A DNA stretch of 64,000 nucleotides from positions 5,288,525-5,352,524 of the forward strand of contig JAHREC010000011.1 in NCBI GenBank assembly GCA_020081605.1, read 5' to 3'. Positions 13,675 through 27,265 of this stretch are shown piece by piece (the first letter of the stretch is position 1; each line of letters starts with the position of its first letter). The position numbers and the translations under genes are program-made. Below the pieces are notes generated by a model. It ran no database searches and was not told the DNA's origin. It saw nothing but the letters and a program-made list of their open reading frames with translations. The stretch is from Albifimbria verrucaria (taxonomy: Eukaryota; Ascomycota; Sordariomycetes; Hypocreales; Stachybotryaceae).

Positions 13675-14344
13675 TATTATAACCTATATTAATATAATAC
13701 CTAAAATACACTAGAATAAACTAACCTAGGATCTATAGAATAACTAAGAACTATATACCTTACCCTCTAATTAACTATAGATATTATAGAAGCCTATACT
13801 ATAGAGAACCTTATAGAAGGGAGTTCTCTATATATAATAAATAGTTTAATAAATATATATTATAAAATAATAAAATAAAAGCATAGAAAGAATCTATATA
13901 TAATATTAAATTAATAAATAATAATAAGGGTATATTATATAAAGATAATTAATATAATTAGTATAATAATATAATAAAGATTAATAAAGCCCTGGATATA
14001 AATTAAAAAAATAATTAATAAAGATAAGAATAATAATTAATAATACTCTTAGCTTTAATATTAAAATAAAAGAATAAAGCACTTTATTATTCCTAAGGAA
14101 TAAATATTAAATATATAAATAGGAATCTTCTCCTGGTTATTAACTAGAAGATTATTAGCTATTAATAATATATAATTACTAAGCTACCCTTAATCTAAGT
14201 TCCTAAGATAATTTACCTAATTAATAATAATTATATAATATTACTTTAAGTTAAAATAAGCCTTATTTACTTATCTAAGAATAATTACTTAATCTTACCT
14301 ACCCTATACCTATTAAATAGTATAGAATAACCCTGATTATTATA
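13675..14344 (+). repeat. 5' LTR of nested element
   Basis: 670 bp, same length as its partner 21257-21926. It shares the block ACCTTACCCTCTAA...TATAGAAGCCTATACTA with all other LTR copies in the window. Confidence 0.88.
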
Positions 14345-14479
14345 TATTAATAGCTCTTATTCTAGATAATACTATTTATTACCTAAAGTAATAACTATAA
14401 TAAAAAAACCCCTAAGGCTATTAAAAGGCTATAGTTAAACTATTAACCCTAACCAGCTTTACTATTACCCCTATTAAAA

Positions 14480-15640
14480 ATACCCTAAGTATTAATAAGA
14501 AGGCAGATAATAATAAAGACTAAAATATAGATAATAGCTTTAATAAAGAAAAGGAAGATAAAAAAACTAAACTTAAGAAAGAAATACTTAAAATAAAGAA
14601 AGATCTTAATAAAACCAAAGAATAACTATATTAACTCTATATAAACCTACTTAATAATTATACTACCTAAAATCTTAGGAATAAGCTAGCCTACTTAAAA
14701 AGAATATAATAAAATTTATAGAATTTAATAAATAAGCTATAAATAAATATAAGGAATAATTTAAAAGGATTTATAATATTAAAAAGAATAAATACTATAC
14801 TAAGGAGGTAGAAGTAATTATTAATACTCTAAAACCCCAACCCTTTAATAATAGCCTAGGAAGACTTTAAAGCTTCTTTATTAACCTTAAAGTATACTTT
14901 AAGATATTCCTAAAAATATTTATATTTAATAATAATAGAATTATATTTACTATATAACTCCTGGATAAGAGAGTATATACTTAGTTTAAACCTACTCTCT
15001 ATAATTATATAGATAAACCAGCTCTAGATAGGAAGGAAGAAACTAAACTTATTTTTATAGACTTTAAAACCTTTACTAAAAGACTTAAGAAAATATTCAG
15101 AATAATAAATAAAACTTAAAAAGCTAAAAAAAGCTAAATAAAATACGCTAAATCGAATCGATATTAGCTTTTATAGTATAATTCTATTAAATAATCTCTA
15201 GATTATAATAGCCTAAGGAAGTTCTAAAAAAGTTTTCTATAATAAGATTAAAGAAGAAGTAAAGGATAATCTTATTAAGGTTAAAAGAAGGGATACCTAT
15301 TTAAAGGATTACTTTTACAAAGCTATTTTAATTAATAAACTCCTCTAGGAAAAAAAATAAAAAGATAAGGTAGAAAGGTTAACCCTTCTAATACTAAGCC
15401 AATACTTAAAAGAAATAGAACTAAGAGTATTTTATAGTCTATAAAATATATCCTAGATTTATAGATTTAAATATTATCTAAGTAAAGAAAGGAAGAAAAG
15501 GCGAATAAAAACCTAAGAAAGAGTTCACTTACTATAACTATAATAAAAAGAATATTTTATATAAGACTATAAGTTATTTAAAAAGGATAAGAAGGTTTAT
15601 TTTAAATTAATTAGAGAAAATAAATAGTATTTTAATTTAA
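14480..15640 (+). pseudogene. Nested element gag-like region with zinc-knuckle relic
   Basis: Gag-like sequence can be read through stops, for example FFINLKVYF near 14870 and DFKTFTKRLKKIF near 15060, typical of Ty3/gypsy capsid regions. Around 15525-15600 a CCHC knuckle-like pattern remains with tyrosine codons where cysteines are expected, which is what G-to-A changes in TGY codons produce. Not translatable. Confidence 0.6.
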
Positions 15641-17789
15641 TAAATCCTGCTTATTACCTTAATATACTAACCCTAGAATAATATAAATTATTAAAATAAA
15701 TCCCTAGATTATTAATTAAAGTTAATTAGAATATCCTAGATATATAATTAAGAGAGGAATAGGAAATTATTATAATTAAGATAAAGAATAAAACCCTATA
15801 TAAAATATAGAATCCCTATAGATAGCTAGAGAAAAATATATCTTTACCTAGAGGAAAAGTAGATAAGCTAAATTTAACCCTTATGATTATAGTATTTATA
15901 ATTAATTCTTTAATACTAATTATAGAATAATTAAGGAACTTTATTTAAAGCTAAGCCGAAGGTATATTTAGTAGGAAAACCCTCTTACTAACTAAAAGAG
16001 TATATTCTATAGCTAAAATAATTCTAATAAAGAGATCTTTCCCAGGACTAAGGAAAAATCAATCTTATATACTAAAGGCAGGAACCTATATAGATCGATA
16101 AATATAGAGTAATATAGATTAAAGTAATTAATACCTACTAAGGGCTTCGGGATATACTAAGAGACCTGAAAATAAAACTAAACAATAATATAAGAATATA
16201 TATCCACGATCCTTATTATTATACTATCAGTTAGGCCTTATACCTTTAATATAAGTATATTATATACCTAAATAAAAAGGTAGAAAATACTATATTCCCT
16301 ATTTATACTAAAACCTAGCTAACTATCCTACTATATAAAAGGGAGGAACTGGCTAGCTTTATAGTATAGTAAGAGTTCCTTAATATTAAAGTAGTAGCCC
16401 TAGGGTTCAGTATTAACTATCCCTATAAATACCTTAAAGGAAGAAAAATAAAGGATTATAAAAGAATCCACTATAAAGTATATAAGAATAAAAAGGTTAT
16501 ATACTACTATAAGTATATAATAACCTAATAAGAAAAATAACTAAAGTAAAGGCTTAGCCTAAAAGAACCTATAAAATAGAACCCTAAGATAATAAATTAT
16601 AACAATTTAACTATCAGCGAAGTATAGGCCTAAATCTGAGAAGAAGGAGAATTATTATAAGCTTAAAGATTCTATTAAAAACCTGCACTAATATTATTAA
16701 AAGGCTTTAGTATAATATAAAGAAAGTATATCTATAGGAGGAAAATAACCTATACTCTGACTATAACTATAAAAAATATATATAATTTAAGGAAATATAA
16801 ATATAGAGAATATAACCCCTTATAAAGGCTACTATAAGGAAAGGGTATATTAATAAATATACTATATACTATAAATCTAATTATATATACTATAGGTATA
16901 GTAAGAAATTCTTAATAAGAGAAAGAAGAAACTAAGAAAGAAGACTTAAATAAAAAGCAGAAGACTTCTAATAAGCCCTTAGAAATAAGGAATTTTAATA
17001 ATAAATTAATAAAGAAGATAATTAGTACTTAATAATAATAAAAATACTAAGGGAAATAATATTTTAATATTATATTATTAAAATAGAGATTATAGGATAG
17101 AAGTTAATTGCTAAAATAGATACTAATACTATTAATAATTTTATTAACTATTAAGTTATAAACTAGCTATAACTTCTATAGAGAGAAAAAGAAGACTTAT
17201 ACTCAGTAATAAACTATAAAGGAAACTATTTAACCTATAATAATAGGAATATAATTAAAAGAATATAGCTACTCTAAACCACCTATATAGGTATAGAAAT
17301 AGAAATAAATTATAATATTATTTAAATAGAATCTATTTATATTCTCCTAGGGTAATTATAATTATATTAAGAAAACCTAAGGATTAACTTTATTATTAGC
17401 TAGGTTACCTTAGCTAAAAGGAAACTGGAGAGGTTATTTAAGATTTAACTAGATAAGGATATTTAATATAACTCACTAAAGGAATAGGAGTATAAGGTAT
17501 ATAGTATTATATTAACTAAGAAGGTAGTATAACCTAAGATTTAATATAAATAAAGTAAGGTAAATAAAATAAAAAAAAGCAATATTTAAATCTATTAAGA
17601 ATAGAAATTTAAGAAATAGCTTAAAACTTATCTAAATAAAAGAAAGGACCCTTAACCCTAAAAGAAGAAGAATAACTAAGGAATATCCCTAAAAATATAG
17701 GAAATATAAAAACTATTTTAGAAAGAATCTAAAATAGGATTATTAAAATACATAGAATAGGACTATAAAATCCAGATTATTAATAAAAA

Positions 17790-20545
17790 GAAAACTTACT
17801 TTCTATTAATATATAATTTAAATATTAAGGAACTTAAGGAACTTAAATTATATATTAATAAAAACCTCTATAAAGGATATATTAAACTATTAAAATCCTC
17901 CGCTGAATACTCTATAATATTTATACCTAAGAAGAATAAAAAACTCTAATTAATAGTAGACTTTAGATAATTTAATATAATTATTATTAAAGACTATATA
18001 CCCTTACTATTAATAGTAGAAATAAGAGACTGCCTATATAGAAAAAACTAGTTTATAGCCCTAGACCTTAAAGGAGCCTATAATCTAATTTAAATAAAAA
18101 AGGCAAAGAATAGAAAATAGCCTTCTAAATAAAATTCAGACTATTTAAATACTTAATAATACCCTTCGGATTTATAAATATACTAACTATATTCTAATAA
18201 ATAATTAATTATATCTTATAAAACTATATTAATAAATTTATTATAGTATATCTTAATAATATCTTAATATTCTCAGAAAATAAGGCCGAGTATAAGAAAT
18301 ATATATATTTAATCCTATAAGTATTATAAGATACTAAACTACTAGTTAAACCTAATAAAAGTAAGTTCTATATATAAGAAGTAGATTTCTTAGATATACT
18401 ATTAGACTTAATAAGATTTAAATAAAAAAGGGAAAATCGCTATAGTATAAGAATAGGAGGAACCTAAAAATATTAAAAATATATAAAGCTTCCTTAGATT
18501 TATTAACTATTATTAATAATTTATTAAGGATTTTAAAAGCTTATTAAACCCTTATTAAACCTAACTAAAAAGATAAAGAATTTAAGTTTAAAAAGGAAGA
18601 GAAATAAGCCTTTAAAGATATTAAATAATATATACTATCAGAATTAATCCTAGTAATATTCAACCCTAAACTATTAATAAAACTAAAAATAAATATATTA
18701 AACTTTATATTAAGAGTAATAATAGGATAATATAATAAAAAGGAATATTATACCCTATTATATTCTAGTTAAAGAAATTTAATAGATTATTATTATACTA
18801 CCTTATATATAATAAAGAATTTATAGTAATTATTAAAAGCTTTAAGGAATTCTAATACTACCTAATAGGAAATAAATATAAGATTAAAGTCTATATAGAC
18901 TATAAAAATATCTCCTATTTTATAATAACCTAAACCCTAAGTATATAATAAATAAGGTATATAAAAATACTAAGCTTATTTAACTATAAAATTATCTATA
19001 AAAAGGATTAGAAAATAGCTAAGTCAATACTCTTAGCTATAAATTAAAATATAAATAAGAAATACCTATAATTACTATATAGATCTTCTTAATTAACTCT
19101 AAAGGCAAACTAATCTAAAATCAATAATTTAACTACCTTTATATAAACTAAAGCTTGGATACCTTCTTTAGAGAAATCTTAAAGGAATAAGAAAAAGCGA
19201 AGATATCTTTATAAAATTAAGACTTTAAGAAAGAAAGTAGAATCTAGTTTTATAAAGGAAAGGTATAGATACTCAATACGATAATATAAAAACAATCTAA
19301 GAATATTATAACTATCCCTTATAGGATACCCTGGGATAAGGAAAACTTATAAGCGAATTAACTAGAATTATAATATACTAAGATTATAATAATATATCAA
19401 AGAATATATTAAGAACTATAATATATATAATAAAGCCAAGCCAATACAATATAAACCTTATAGATATTTAAAACTATTATTAATATCTAAATAACTATAG
19501 GAATTGATTTTATAGGACTTTATAGTAAAGTTACCTAAGTCTAGAGAATCAGGGATAAAGAATAGCTATAATAATATCTTTATTATTATAAATAAACTTA
19601 TAAAATTTATAAATTTTATCCTATATAATAAAGTAATAGATATTAAAAATATAGTATACTATTTCCTTAAATATATAGTATCTTAAAATGGATTATTAAA
19701 TAAAATTATTTCTAATAAAGAATTAATATTTACTTTAAAATTTTAATAAGAATTAATAGTATAATTAGAAATAAAAAGTAAACTCAGTATTACTTTCTAC
19801 CCCTAAATAGATAGATAAATAGAATAAATAAATTAAATATTAAAATAATACCTATAATACTTTATAAGCTATAAATAAGATAATTAAGTAAAGTAGCTAT
19901 TAATTATATAAATTATCTATAATTTAAATATATTAAAAACTATAAAACTAACCTTATATTATATAAATAAAGGATTCGAATTATTATTCTATAAAGAACT
20001 ATTACTATTAATAGAATATAAAAAAAGAATAATTAAAGTAGATAAAATAAAAGAACTATATAATATATTATATAAAGAAATCTCCTTTATATAATAAAAA
20101 ATAAAAATATTTTATAATAAAAAAGATTAAAAAGATTAACTTTTTAAGAGGGAGATATAGTCTATATATATTATATAAATATTAAAACTATAAAACCTAA
20201 TAATAAACTAAACTATAAAAAACTAAAACTATTCTCTATATTATAAAAAATCTTAGATACTAACTATAAAATTAAACTTCTAAAAATAATAAGAATATAT
20301 AATATTTTTTATATTATATTACTAAAAAAGCACTGAATAAAGAACCTACTAAAGAAAATATCGAAGTTCTTCTAATTGAATTAAAATATAAAATTAAGAA
20401 AATCCTAGAATATAAAATTAATAATAAAGGCAAAGAAAAATATCTTATTAAATAGAAAGGATATAATAAGAATAAGAATATATAGGAACCCCTAGAAAAC
20501 CTATTTAATATAAAAATTAAGATAAAGGAATTTTAGGTAAAGGCC
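17790..20545 (+). pseudogene. Nested element pol: reverse transcriptase, RNase H, integrase, chromodomain
   Basis: Reverse transcriptase is recognisable at about 17880-18340: IIFIPKKNKKL, then FIALDLKGAYNLI, and a converted YLDDIL catalytic region near 18240. RNase H traces lie near 18640-18950 and integrase-like sequence near 19490-19900 (VDFIGL-like start). The end of the frame near 20395-20535 reads ILEYKINNKGKEKYLIK followed by KGYNKNKNI and EPLENL, the pattern of a chromodomain fused behind integrase. Tryptophan and glutamine codons are changed to stops throughout, as RIP predicts. This places the element among chromoviruses. Confidence 0.75.
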
Positions 20546-21256
20546 TAAGGTTAAAAAAATCCTCGCCTAAACCAAGAGAAGACTAATCTATATCCCCTAA
20601 AATACTATTAGCCTATAAATTATAAATAATCTACTCTTTATAAGAATCTAGTATAGGCAATACCTATAATAAACTAGAAGAAACCCTATCTTTCTTATTA
20701 AGCTTAGTAAGACCCTGCTTTAATAGCTTATTACTCTTCCTCTCGATCCTACGATAAATCTTCCGAATTTATAATAGATAATTTATAGCCTTAAATAGCT
20801 ATTTCTATAGCTTAATTAAATACTCCTCCGCTTTCTCCTTATTATTATTAAGATAATACTTTTACTAATTAAAATAAGAAACTATAAGCAGTTAGAATTA
20901 AAAGAAAATAGTAAATAAAAGAAGGATAAATAAATAATAACCATTAAAATACTATTATAAGGTTTCTTTCGATTAATATATATAATATAATAAGAAGACT
21001 TAGGAGGAATCTTATAATCTAAGCTATTATTAAAATAATAAGTATAAGATATATCCATAGGAATACCTATATTTACTATATAAGCTCTTAAATAAAAATA
21101 TTCCCTAGATTTATATTTAGAATCAGGAGATAGTATAATATTAATATTATAAGAAAAATAGGAAAGGAGTAAATTAATCTATTAATAAAATAAGCAATAA
21201 GCAACCTTATATAGCAACCCTAGCCTAGAGAACTTAGCTATAGAAAGGGAGTATTA

Positions 21257-21926
21257 TATTATAATCTATATTAATATAATACCTAAAATATATTAGAATA
21301 AACTAACCTAGGATCTATAGAATAACTAAGGACTATATACCTTACCCTCTAACTAGCTATAGATATTATAGAAGCCTATACTATAAAGAACCTTATAGAA
21401 GAGAGTTCCCTATATATAATAAACAGTTTAATAAATATATATTATAGAATAATAAGATAAAAGCATAGAAAGAATCTATATATAATATTAAGTTAATAGA
21501 TAATAATAAGGGTATATTATATAAAGGTAATTAATATAATTAGTATAATAGTATAGTAGAGATTAATAGAGCCTTGGATATAAATTAAAAAAATAATTAA
21601 TAAGGATAGAAATAATAATTAATAATACTTTTAGCTTTAATACTAAAGCAAAGGAGTAAAATACTCTATCGCTCCTAAGGAATAGATATTAAGTATATAA
21701 ATAGGAGTCTTCTTCTGGTTACTAGCTAGAAGACTACTAGCTATTAATAATATATAATCGCTAAGCTACCCTTAACCTAAGTTCCTAAGATAATTTACCT
21801 AATTAATAATAACTATATAATATTATTTTAAGTTAAAATAAGCTTTATTTACTTATCTAAGAATAATTATTCAATCTTACCTACCCTATACCTATTAAAT
21901 AGTATAGAATAACCCTGATTATTATA
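21257..21926 (+). repeat. 3' LTR of nested element
   Basis: 670 bp, partner of 13675-14344, followed by the CCTTA duplication at 21927-21931. Confidence 0.88.
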
Positions 21927-21931
21927 CCTTA
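21927..21931. repeat. Target site duplication CCTTA (right copy)
   Basis: Matches 13670-13674 exactly. The outer element resumes here. Confidence 0.85.
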
Positions 21932-24723
21932 GATATATAATTAAATTAAATAAAATTTAAATAGAAAAAGGAAAATTATAATAATATTAAAGTAAAAAAT
22001 ACTTAAAAATATTAAAAATATATAAAATTTCCTTAGATTTATTAATTATTATTAATAATTTATTAAAAACTTTAAAAAATCACTAAATCTTTTATAAACT
22101 TAATTAAAAAGAATAAAGATTTTAAATTTAAAAAGAAAGAAAAATAAGCTTTTAAATAAATTAAATAATATATATTATTAAAATCAGTTTTAATAATATT
22201 TAACCTAGAATTATTAATAAAATTAAAAATAAATATATTAGATTTTATATTAAAAGTAATAATAGAATAGTATAATAAAAAAGAGTATTATATTTTATTA
22301 TATTTTAATTAAAAAACTTAATAAATTATTATTATACTATTTTATCTATAATAAAGAATTTATAATAATTATTAAAAGTTTTAAAGAATTTTAATATTAT
22401 TTTATAGAAAATAAATATAAAATTAAGGTTTATATAGACTATAAGAATATCTTCTACTTTATAATAATATAGATACTAAGTATATAATAAATAAAATATA
22501 TAAAAATACTAAGCTTATTTAATTATAAAATTATTTATTAAAAAGGATTAAAAAATAATAAAGTTAATATATTAAGCTATAAATTAGAGTATAAATAAAA
22601 ATACCTATAGTAATTATATAAATCTTTATTATTAACTTAGAAGGAAAAATAGTTTAAAAATAATAATTTAATTATATATATATTAAAGAATTAAAAAGAA
22701 AATTAATAAATAATATTATAAATATATAAATATAAACTATAATATTAAAAGATATAATTAATATAAAAAAATTAATAACCTTATTTATAAATAGAAAAAA
22801 AGTATAGATATTTAATAAAATAATAATAATAATTATTTAAAAATATTATAATTACCCTTTAATAAAATACCTAAGAATAAAGAAAACTTATAAATAAATT
22901 AATAAATTTTATAATATATTAAAATTATAGTAATATATAGAAGAATATATTAAGAACTATAATACTTATAATAAAGCTAAGCTAGTATAATATAAACTAT
23001 ATAAATATTTAAAATTATTATTAATATTAAAATATTTATAGAAATTAATTTTATAGAATTTTATAATAAAGTTACTTAAATCTAAGAAACTAAGAATAAA
23101 GAATAATTATAATAGTATTTTTATTATTATAAATAAACTTATAAAATTTATATACTTTATTCTATATAATAAAATAATAAATATTAAAGATATAATATAT
23201 TATTTCCTTAAGTATATAATATCTTAGAATAAATTATTAAATAAAATTATCTTTAATAAAAGATTAATATTCGCTTTAAAATTTTAATAAGAATTAATAA
23301 TATAATTAAAAATAAAAATAAGCTTAATATTATTTATTATTTATAAATAAATAAATAAATAAAAAAATAAATTAAATATTAAAATAATATTTATAATATT
23401 TTATAAACTATAAATAAAATAATTAAATAAAATAATTATTAATTATATAAATAGCTTATAATTTAAGTAAGTTAGAAACTATAAAATAAATACTATACTA
23501 TATAAATAAAGAATTTAAATTATTATTTAATAAGGAATTATTATTAAAATTAGAATATAAAAAGGAATAATTAAAATAAATAAAATAAAAGAATTATATA
23601 ATATATTATATAAAAAAATCTCTTTTATATAATAAAAAATAAAAATATTTTATAATAAGAAAAGATTAAAAAAATTAACTTTTTAAGAGGAAGATATAGT
23701 CTATATATATTATATAAATATTAAAACTATAAAACCTAATAATAAACTAAACTATAAAAAATTAAGATTATTCTTAATACTATAAAAAATCTTAAATATT
23801 AATTATAAAATTAAACTTCTAGAAATAATAAGGATATATAATATTTTTTATATTATACTCTTAGAAAAAATACTAAATAAAAAACCTATTAAAAAAAGTA
23901 TTAAAGTTCTTTTAGTAAAATTAGAATATAAAATTAAGAAAATCCTAGAGTATAAGGTTAATAATAAAAGTAAAGAATATTATTTTATTAAATAAAAAAG
24001 ATATAATAAAAATAAGAATATATAGGAACCCCTAGAAAATCTATTTAATATTAAAGCTAAGCTAAAAGAATTCTATTCTTAGATAAAATAAAAGAACCTT
24101 TAATAATTATAAATTAATTTATTATATTAATATAAATTAATTAATTTAATTCCTTTACTATAACTAACTCCTCTAAAGTAGTAGACTATAAATCTCGCTT
24201 AAATAAAATATTACTCTTCTTTTAAATAGTATATTTTTAATAATAAATCTATATTAACTTAGCTATTATTTATTTAACTGCCTCCTTAGCCTCTGCCTCC
24301 TTAATCTTTAATTTTTTAAATTTATTTAAGGATTTTATAACTAAAAGAAATTAAAAAAATAAAAATAAAAGAATAAAAAAAAATCTATAAGGATAAGTAA
24401 TTAATAAACTATTATATAATAAATAAAAATCTAAATACTCCTTATAATAAGAGGAATTTAATACTATAATATAAGCTTATTTAAAATAAAAATAATAAAA
24501 ATATAATATAATTTTAACCTTAAATAAATTAAAATATTTAAATAAAGTATAATTTTTAGAAAGCTTATATTAAGATACTTTTAATTTAGCTATATAATTA
24601 AATATAATATTAATATTATAAGAAAAAAAAGAAAGTAAATTAATCTATTAATAAAATAAATAATAAATAATTTTATATAATAACCTTAGCTTAAAGGACT
24701 TAGCTATAGGAAAAGAAGTATTA
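21932..24723 (+). pseudogene. Outer element: RNase H, integrase and chromodomain remains
   Basis: Parallel to 18390-21256 of the nested copy but more A/T-converted. Chromodomain-like remains (KKILEYKVNN, EPLENLFN) lie near 23935-24060. A purine-rich tract (AGGAAAAGAAG near 24710) precedes the 3' LTR. Stops in all frames. Confidence 0.7.
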
Positions 24724-25411
24724 TATTATAAACTATATTAATATAATACCTAAAATATATTAAAATAAACTAACTTAATATCTATAGGATAACTAAGGAT
24801 TATATACCTTACCCTTTAACTAATTATAAATAATATAGAAGCCTATACTATAAAGAACCTTATAAAAGAGAATTCTCTATATATAATAAATAATTTAATA
24901 AATATATATTATAGAATAATAAAATAAAAATATAAAAAGAATCTATATATAATATTAAATTAATAAATAATAATAAGGGAATATTATATAAAAATAATTA
25001 ATATAATTAATATATTAATATAATAAGCCTAAATAGAGATATTAGGATATAAATTAATAAAATTTATTAATTAAATAAGAAATAAATAAATAGATTATTA
25101 TTCCTAGGAATAATAAGCATTAATATTACTTTAGGAGCAAGGAAATAAGAACTTATTCTAAATAAAGCATTAGTATATAAATAGGAGTTTTCTCTTAGTT
25201 ATTAATTAAAAGACTACTAGCTATTAATAATATATAGTTATTAAGCTATCTTTTAATTAAGTTCCTCGAAGAGTAACTTAACTTAATTAGTAACTTAATA
25301 TATATTGCTTTAAGTTAAAGTAAGCCCTGTTTACTTATCTAAGGATAAATAACCTCGATCTTACCTACCCTATACCTGTCTTATGGTATAGAACAACCCC
25401 GGATCGTCACA
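24724..25411 (+). repeat. 3' LTR of outer retrotransposon
   Basis: 688 bp. The last 300 bp or so keep many G and C, mirroring the GC-retaining first part of the 5' LTR. Ends in TCGTCACA followed by GTTTG (25412-25416). Confidence 0.9.
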
Positions 25412-25416
25412 GTTTG
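25412..25416. repeat. Target site duplication GTTTG (right copy)
   Basis: Identical to 8961-8965. Unique DNA resumes here. Confidence 0.85.
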
Positions 25417-25573
25417 GCAATCGGGATCATGGTACGGCCGGTAAATCTGTTGGTTACCGTAGCTCACAAAGTACCTGGCCTTTGACAGAATCTGAACTGT
25501 ATCTACCCATGTAATACCACCCTACTGTTACCCTGCCTTATAGTACCCTACTGACTGGATTTTCCTGACAGGC

Positions 25574-25915
25574 ATGTATGCAAGGCGCATCACATTCGTA
25601 TTTTCGACAAATTCTCATCTTCTCCTGTATGATGTGTACGCCAACATCCATTGCGGTGTACGGGTTGCGACGCATCGTCGCCAACATGCAGCCCATTGTG
25701 GATATTACCTACTTACAAGCTTATATTCAGATGACACAGTGCCAGAGGTAACGGACAAGTACCTAAACAGCCTACGTAAAGGTGGAGAAAGTTTCCAGAC
25801 AGTGTGTGTAGTTGGTAAGCAGCCTGTGTATGCCTCACTGCTCCGCGCTGTAGCCATCGCGGCGCACCTTTGCTCCCATACTACAGAGCCGCCTATTCAA
25901 CCAGCATTCGAATGA
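25574..25915 (+). CDS. Hypothetical open frame, doubtful
   Basis: An ATG-initiated frame of 113 codons between the retrotransposon and the P450 relic. It resembles no family I know, and no signal peptide or repeat is seen. It may be a chance frame in decayed gene-rich DNA. Included because it is the only sizeable frame in this stretch. Confidence 0.2.
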   Translation: MYARRITFVFSTNSHLLLYDVYANIHCGVRVATHRRQHAAHCGYYLLTSLYSDDTVPEVTDKYLNSLRKGGESFQTVCVVGKQPVYASLLRAVAIAAHLCSHTTEPPIQPAFE

Positions 25916-25956
25916 CTACCAGTGTAACTTACCATGGCTCTAGATATCTATCGACC

Positions 25957-27265
25957 ATGTTCAATAATATCGTACCCATAGCATATGGCGTCGTCGCCAG
26001 CATCGTTACCCTCGTAAGTAAATGAGTTGCTAAGGGCCTGCTGTTCTTGCTGTTCTGATTATTAATCTGATTTCACCAAGGTTCTCGGCGCTGCCACATA
26101 TTAAGTCTTCCTCCACCCTCCGAGCAAGTACCCCGGACTTTTACTTGCTAAGCTGTCTGATGCCTATCCTGGCTTCTACGCTTTCCGGCGCTCTCTTCAT
26201 TTGGCCACCTAGCAGGACTACGCCAGCTATGGTAGGCTTGCAGCCCCTTCAACCGTACTCGTTCGCTTCAGTACTGATCAGTGTGCTTGTGGGTAGGCCC
26301 GGTCATGCGTCATGGCCCTGAGAAAGCTTGTCTTTAATACCTCGACGGCTTTAAGAGGTAATGCTACCAGGTCCACGCTCTCGCTTCTAGATGCTCGGTC
26401 CTAACACTTGACTAGATATTTACAGGAGCGAAAAAGTCACCAAGGGCGACGCTTATCTAGTTTCACATGCAGCTCCGAATATCTTCAACCTCTTCAGCAG
26501 CATCGATAGGGACCTGCAGCGCATCAAGCGCAACCTTATCGGTGCAGCCGTTCCCGAGTCCGTCACGCGCAATTTTGAGCCTACCATATCTGCCCAGGTA
26601 GGTATCTTTATTAAGGAACTGCTAGCATCGTCCTCTGTACCCGTTAACATAACGGAGCGGAGCAAGCGTATCGGTTATAATATTGTTGGCTGTCTGTCCT
26701 TTGGCTGCGATCTTCGCCTCCAAACCGACGAGGCTAACCGCTTTCTTATTACGCTGTTGCAATAGGCAACTACTACAGCAACCTCAGCATACAATTACCC
26801 TCCATACATAATCTCCACCTTCATGATGTGGTGGGTCGTTTCTTTTATCCCTCTTAGGCTAAGTTTACAACCCTGCTAGGGACCATGATTGGCATCTACG
26901 TTCAGCAAGAAAAAGATGCATACCAGGACTTTTATACTCTCGTATCGAATGGCTAGCCGCTGAGTCGGAGGCGCAAGCTCGATCTTTGGACATAAGCTAT
27001 GTTCTTCGTCATCACAGGTCCATATGTTACTACTTAGGATTACTCCTACGTATCCTATCAACTGCATGCTAATATTGTTATAGGGGGATACCTCGGCTGC
27101 TGCTATTAGTGCTACCTTCTTTTACCTCTCATGTAACCTAGGAAGTTATAAAAGGTAGCTCACGAGATCCGGTCCGCTTTAAGACCGGGGAAGAAGTACG
27201 CGGCGGTCCAGCGCTTCCAGGCTGCCACTATCTTTGCGCTTCTATGGATGAGGCTTTGGAAATAA
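25957..27265 (+). pseudogene. Truncated cytochrome P450 relic
   Basis: P450s are haem monooxygenases, often of secondary metabolism. A start at 25957 gives a hydrophobic anchor (IVPIAYGVVASIVTLV) interrupted by a GTAAGT...CAAG intron. Then come HPPSKYPG and LAKLSDAYPGFYAFRRSLHL, a signature P450 N-terminus, then SHAAPNIFNLFSSIDRDLQ near 26465 and ERSKRIGYNIVGCLSFGCDL near 26655. An I-helix GDTSAA sits near 27090 and a degraded K-helix (SMDEAL) near 27245. In-frame TAA and TAG codons (near 26101 and 26212) are each one C-to-T change away from Gln codons. The haem-binding Cys region is missing because the gene ends in an AT-rich block at about 27265. Non-functional. Confidence 0.8.

Larger units (their letters stand above)
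13675..21926 (+). mobile_element. Nested chromodomain Ty3/gypsy element of the same family, less mutated
   Basis: LTRs 13675-14344 and 21257-21926, both 670 bp, with TATTATAA...ATTATTATA ends (RIP-converted TGTTACGA...TCGTCACA). Flanked by CCTTA duplications. Total 8252 bp. A purine-rich tract (GAAAGGGAG at 21244-21252) sits just before the right LTR as expected for the plus-strand primer. G and C are clearly more frequent than in the outer copy, so it inserted later or was exposed to fewer rounds of RIP. Internal coding order is gag, zinc knuckle, reverse transcriptase, RNase H, integrase, chromodomain. Confidence 0.9.
8966..25411 (+). mobile_element. RIP-mutated chromodomain Ty3/gypsy LTR retrotransposon (outer element), interrupted by a second copy
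   Basis: LTRs are 8966-9651 and 24724-25411, with ends TGTTACGA...TCGTCACA, flanked by GTTTG on both sides. Where I aligned the LTR ends base by base (about the first 27 and the last 40 positions), every mismatch was C/T or G/A. The internal part is 9652-13669 plus 21932-24723, about 8.2 kb in all once the nested copy is removed. Faint traces of gag, reverse transcriptase, RNase H, integrase and a chromodomain remain, but every frame is full of stops. It is inert. The element belongs to the chromovirus branch of Ty3/gypsy, judged by the domain order and terminal chromodomain. Confidence 0.9.

Noticed and set aside
8966..25411. CRISPR array or tandem-repeat interpretation of the AT-rich block
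   Set aside because: The repeats are four LTR copies of about 670-690 bp at element ends, not short direct repeats with spacers.
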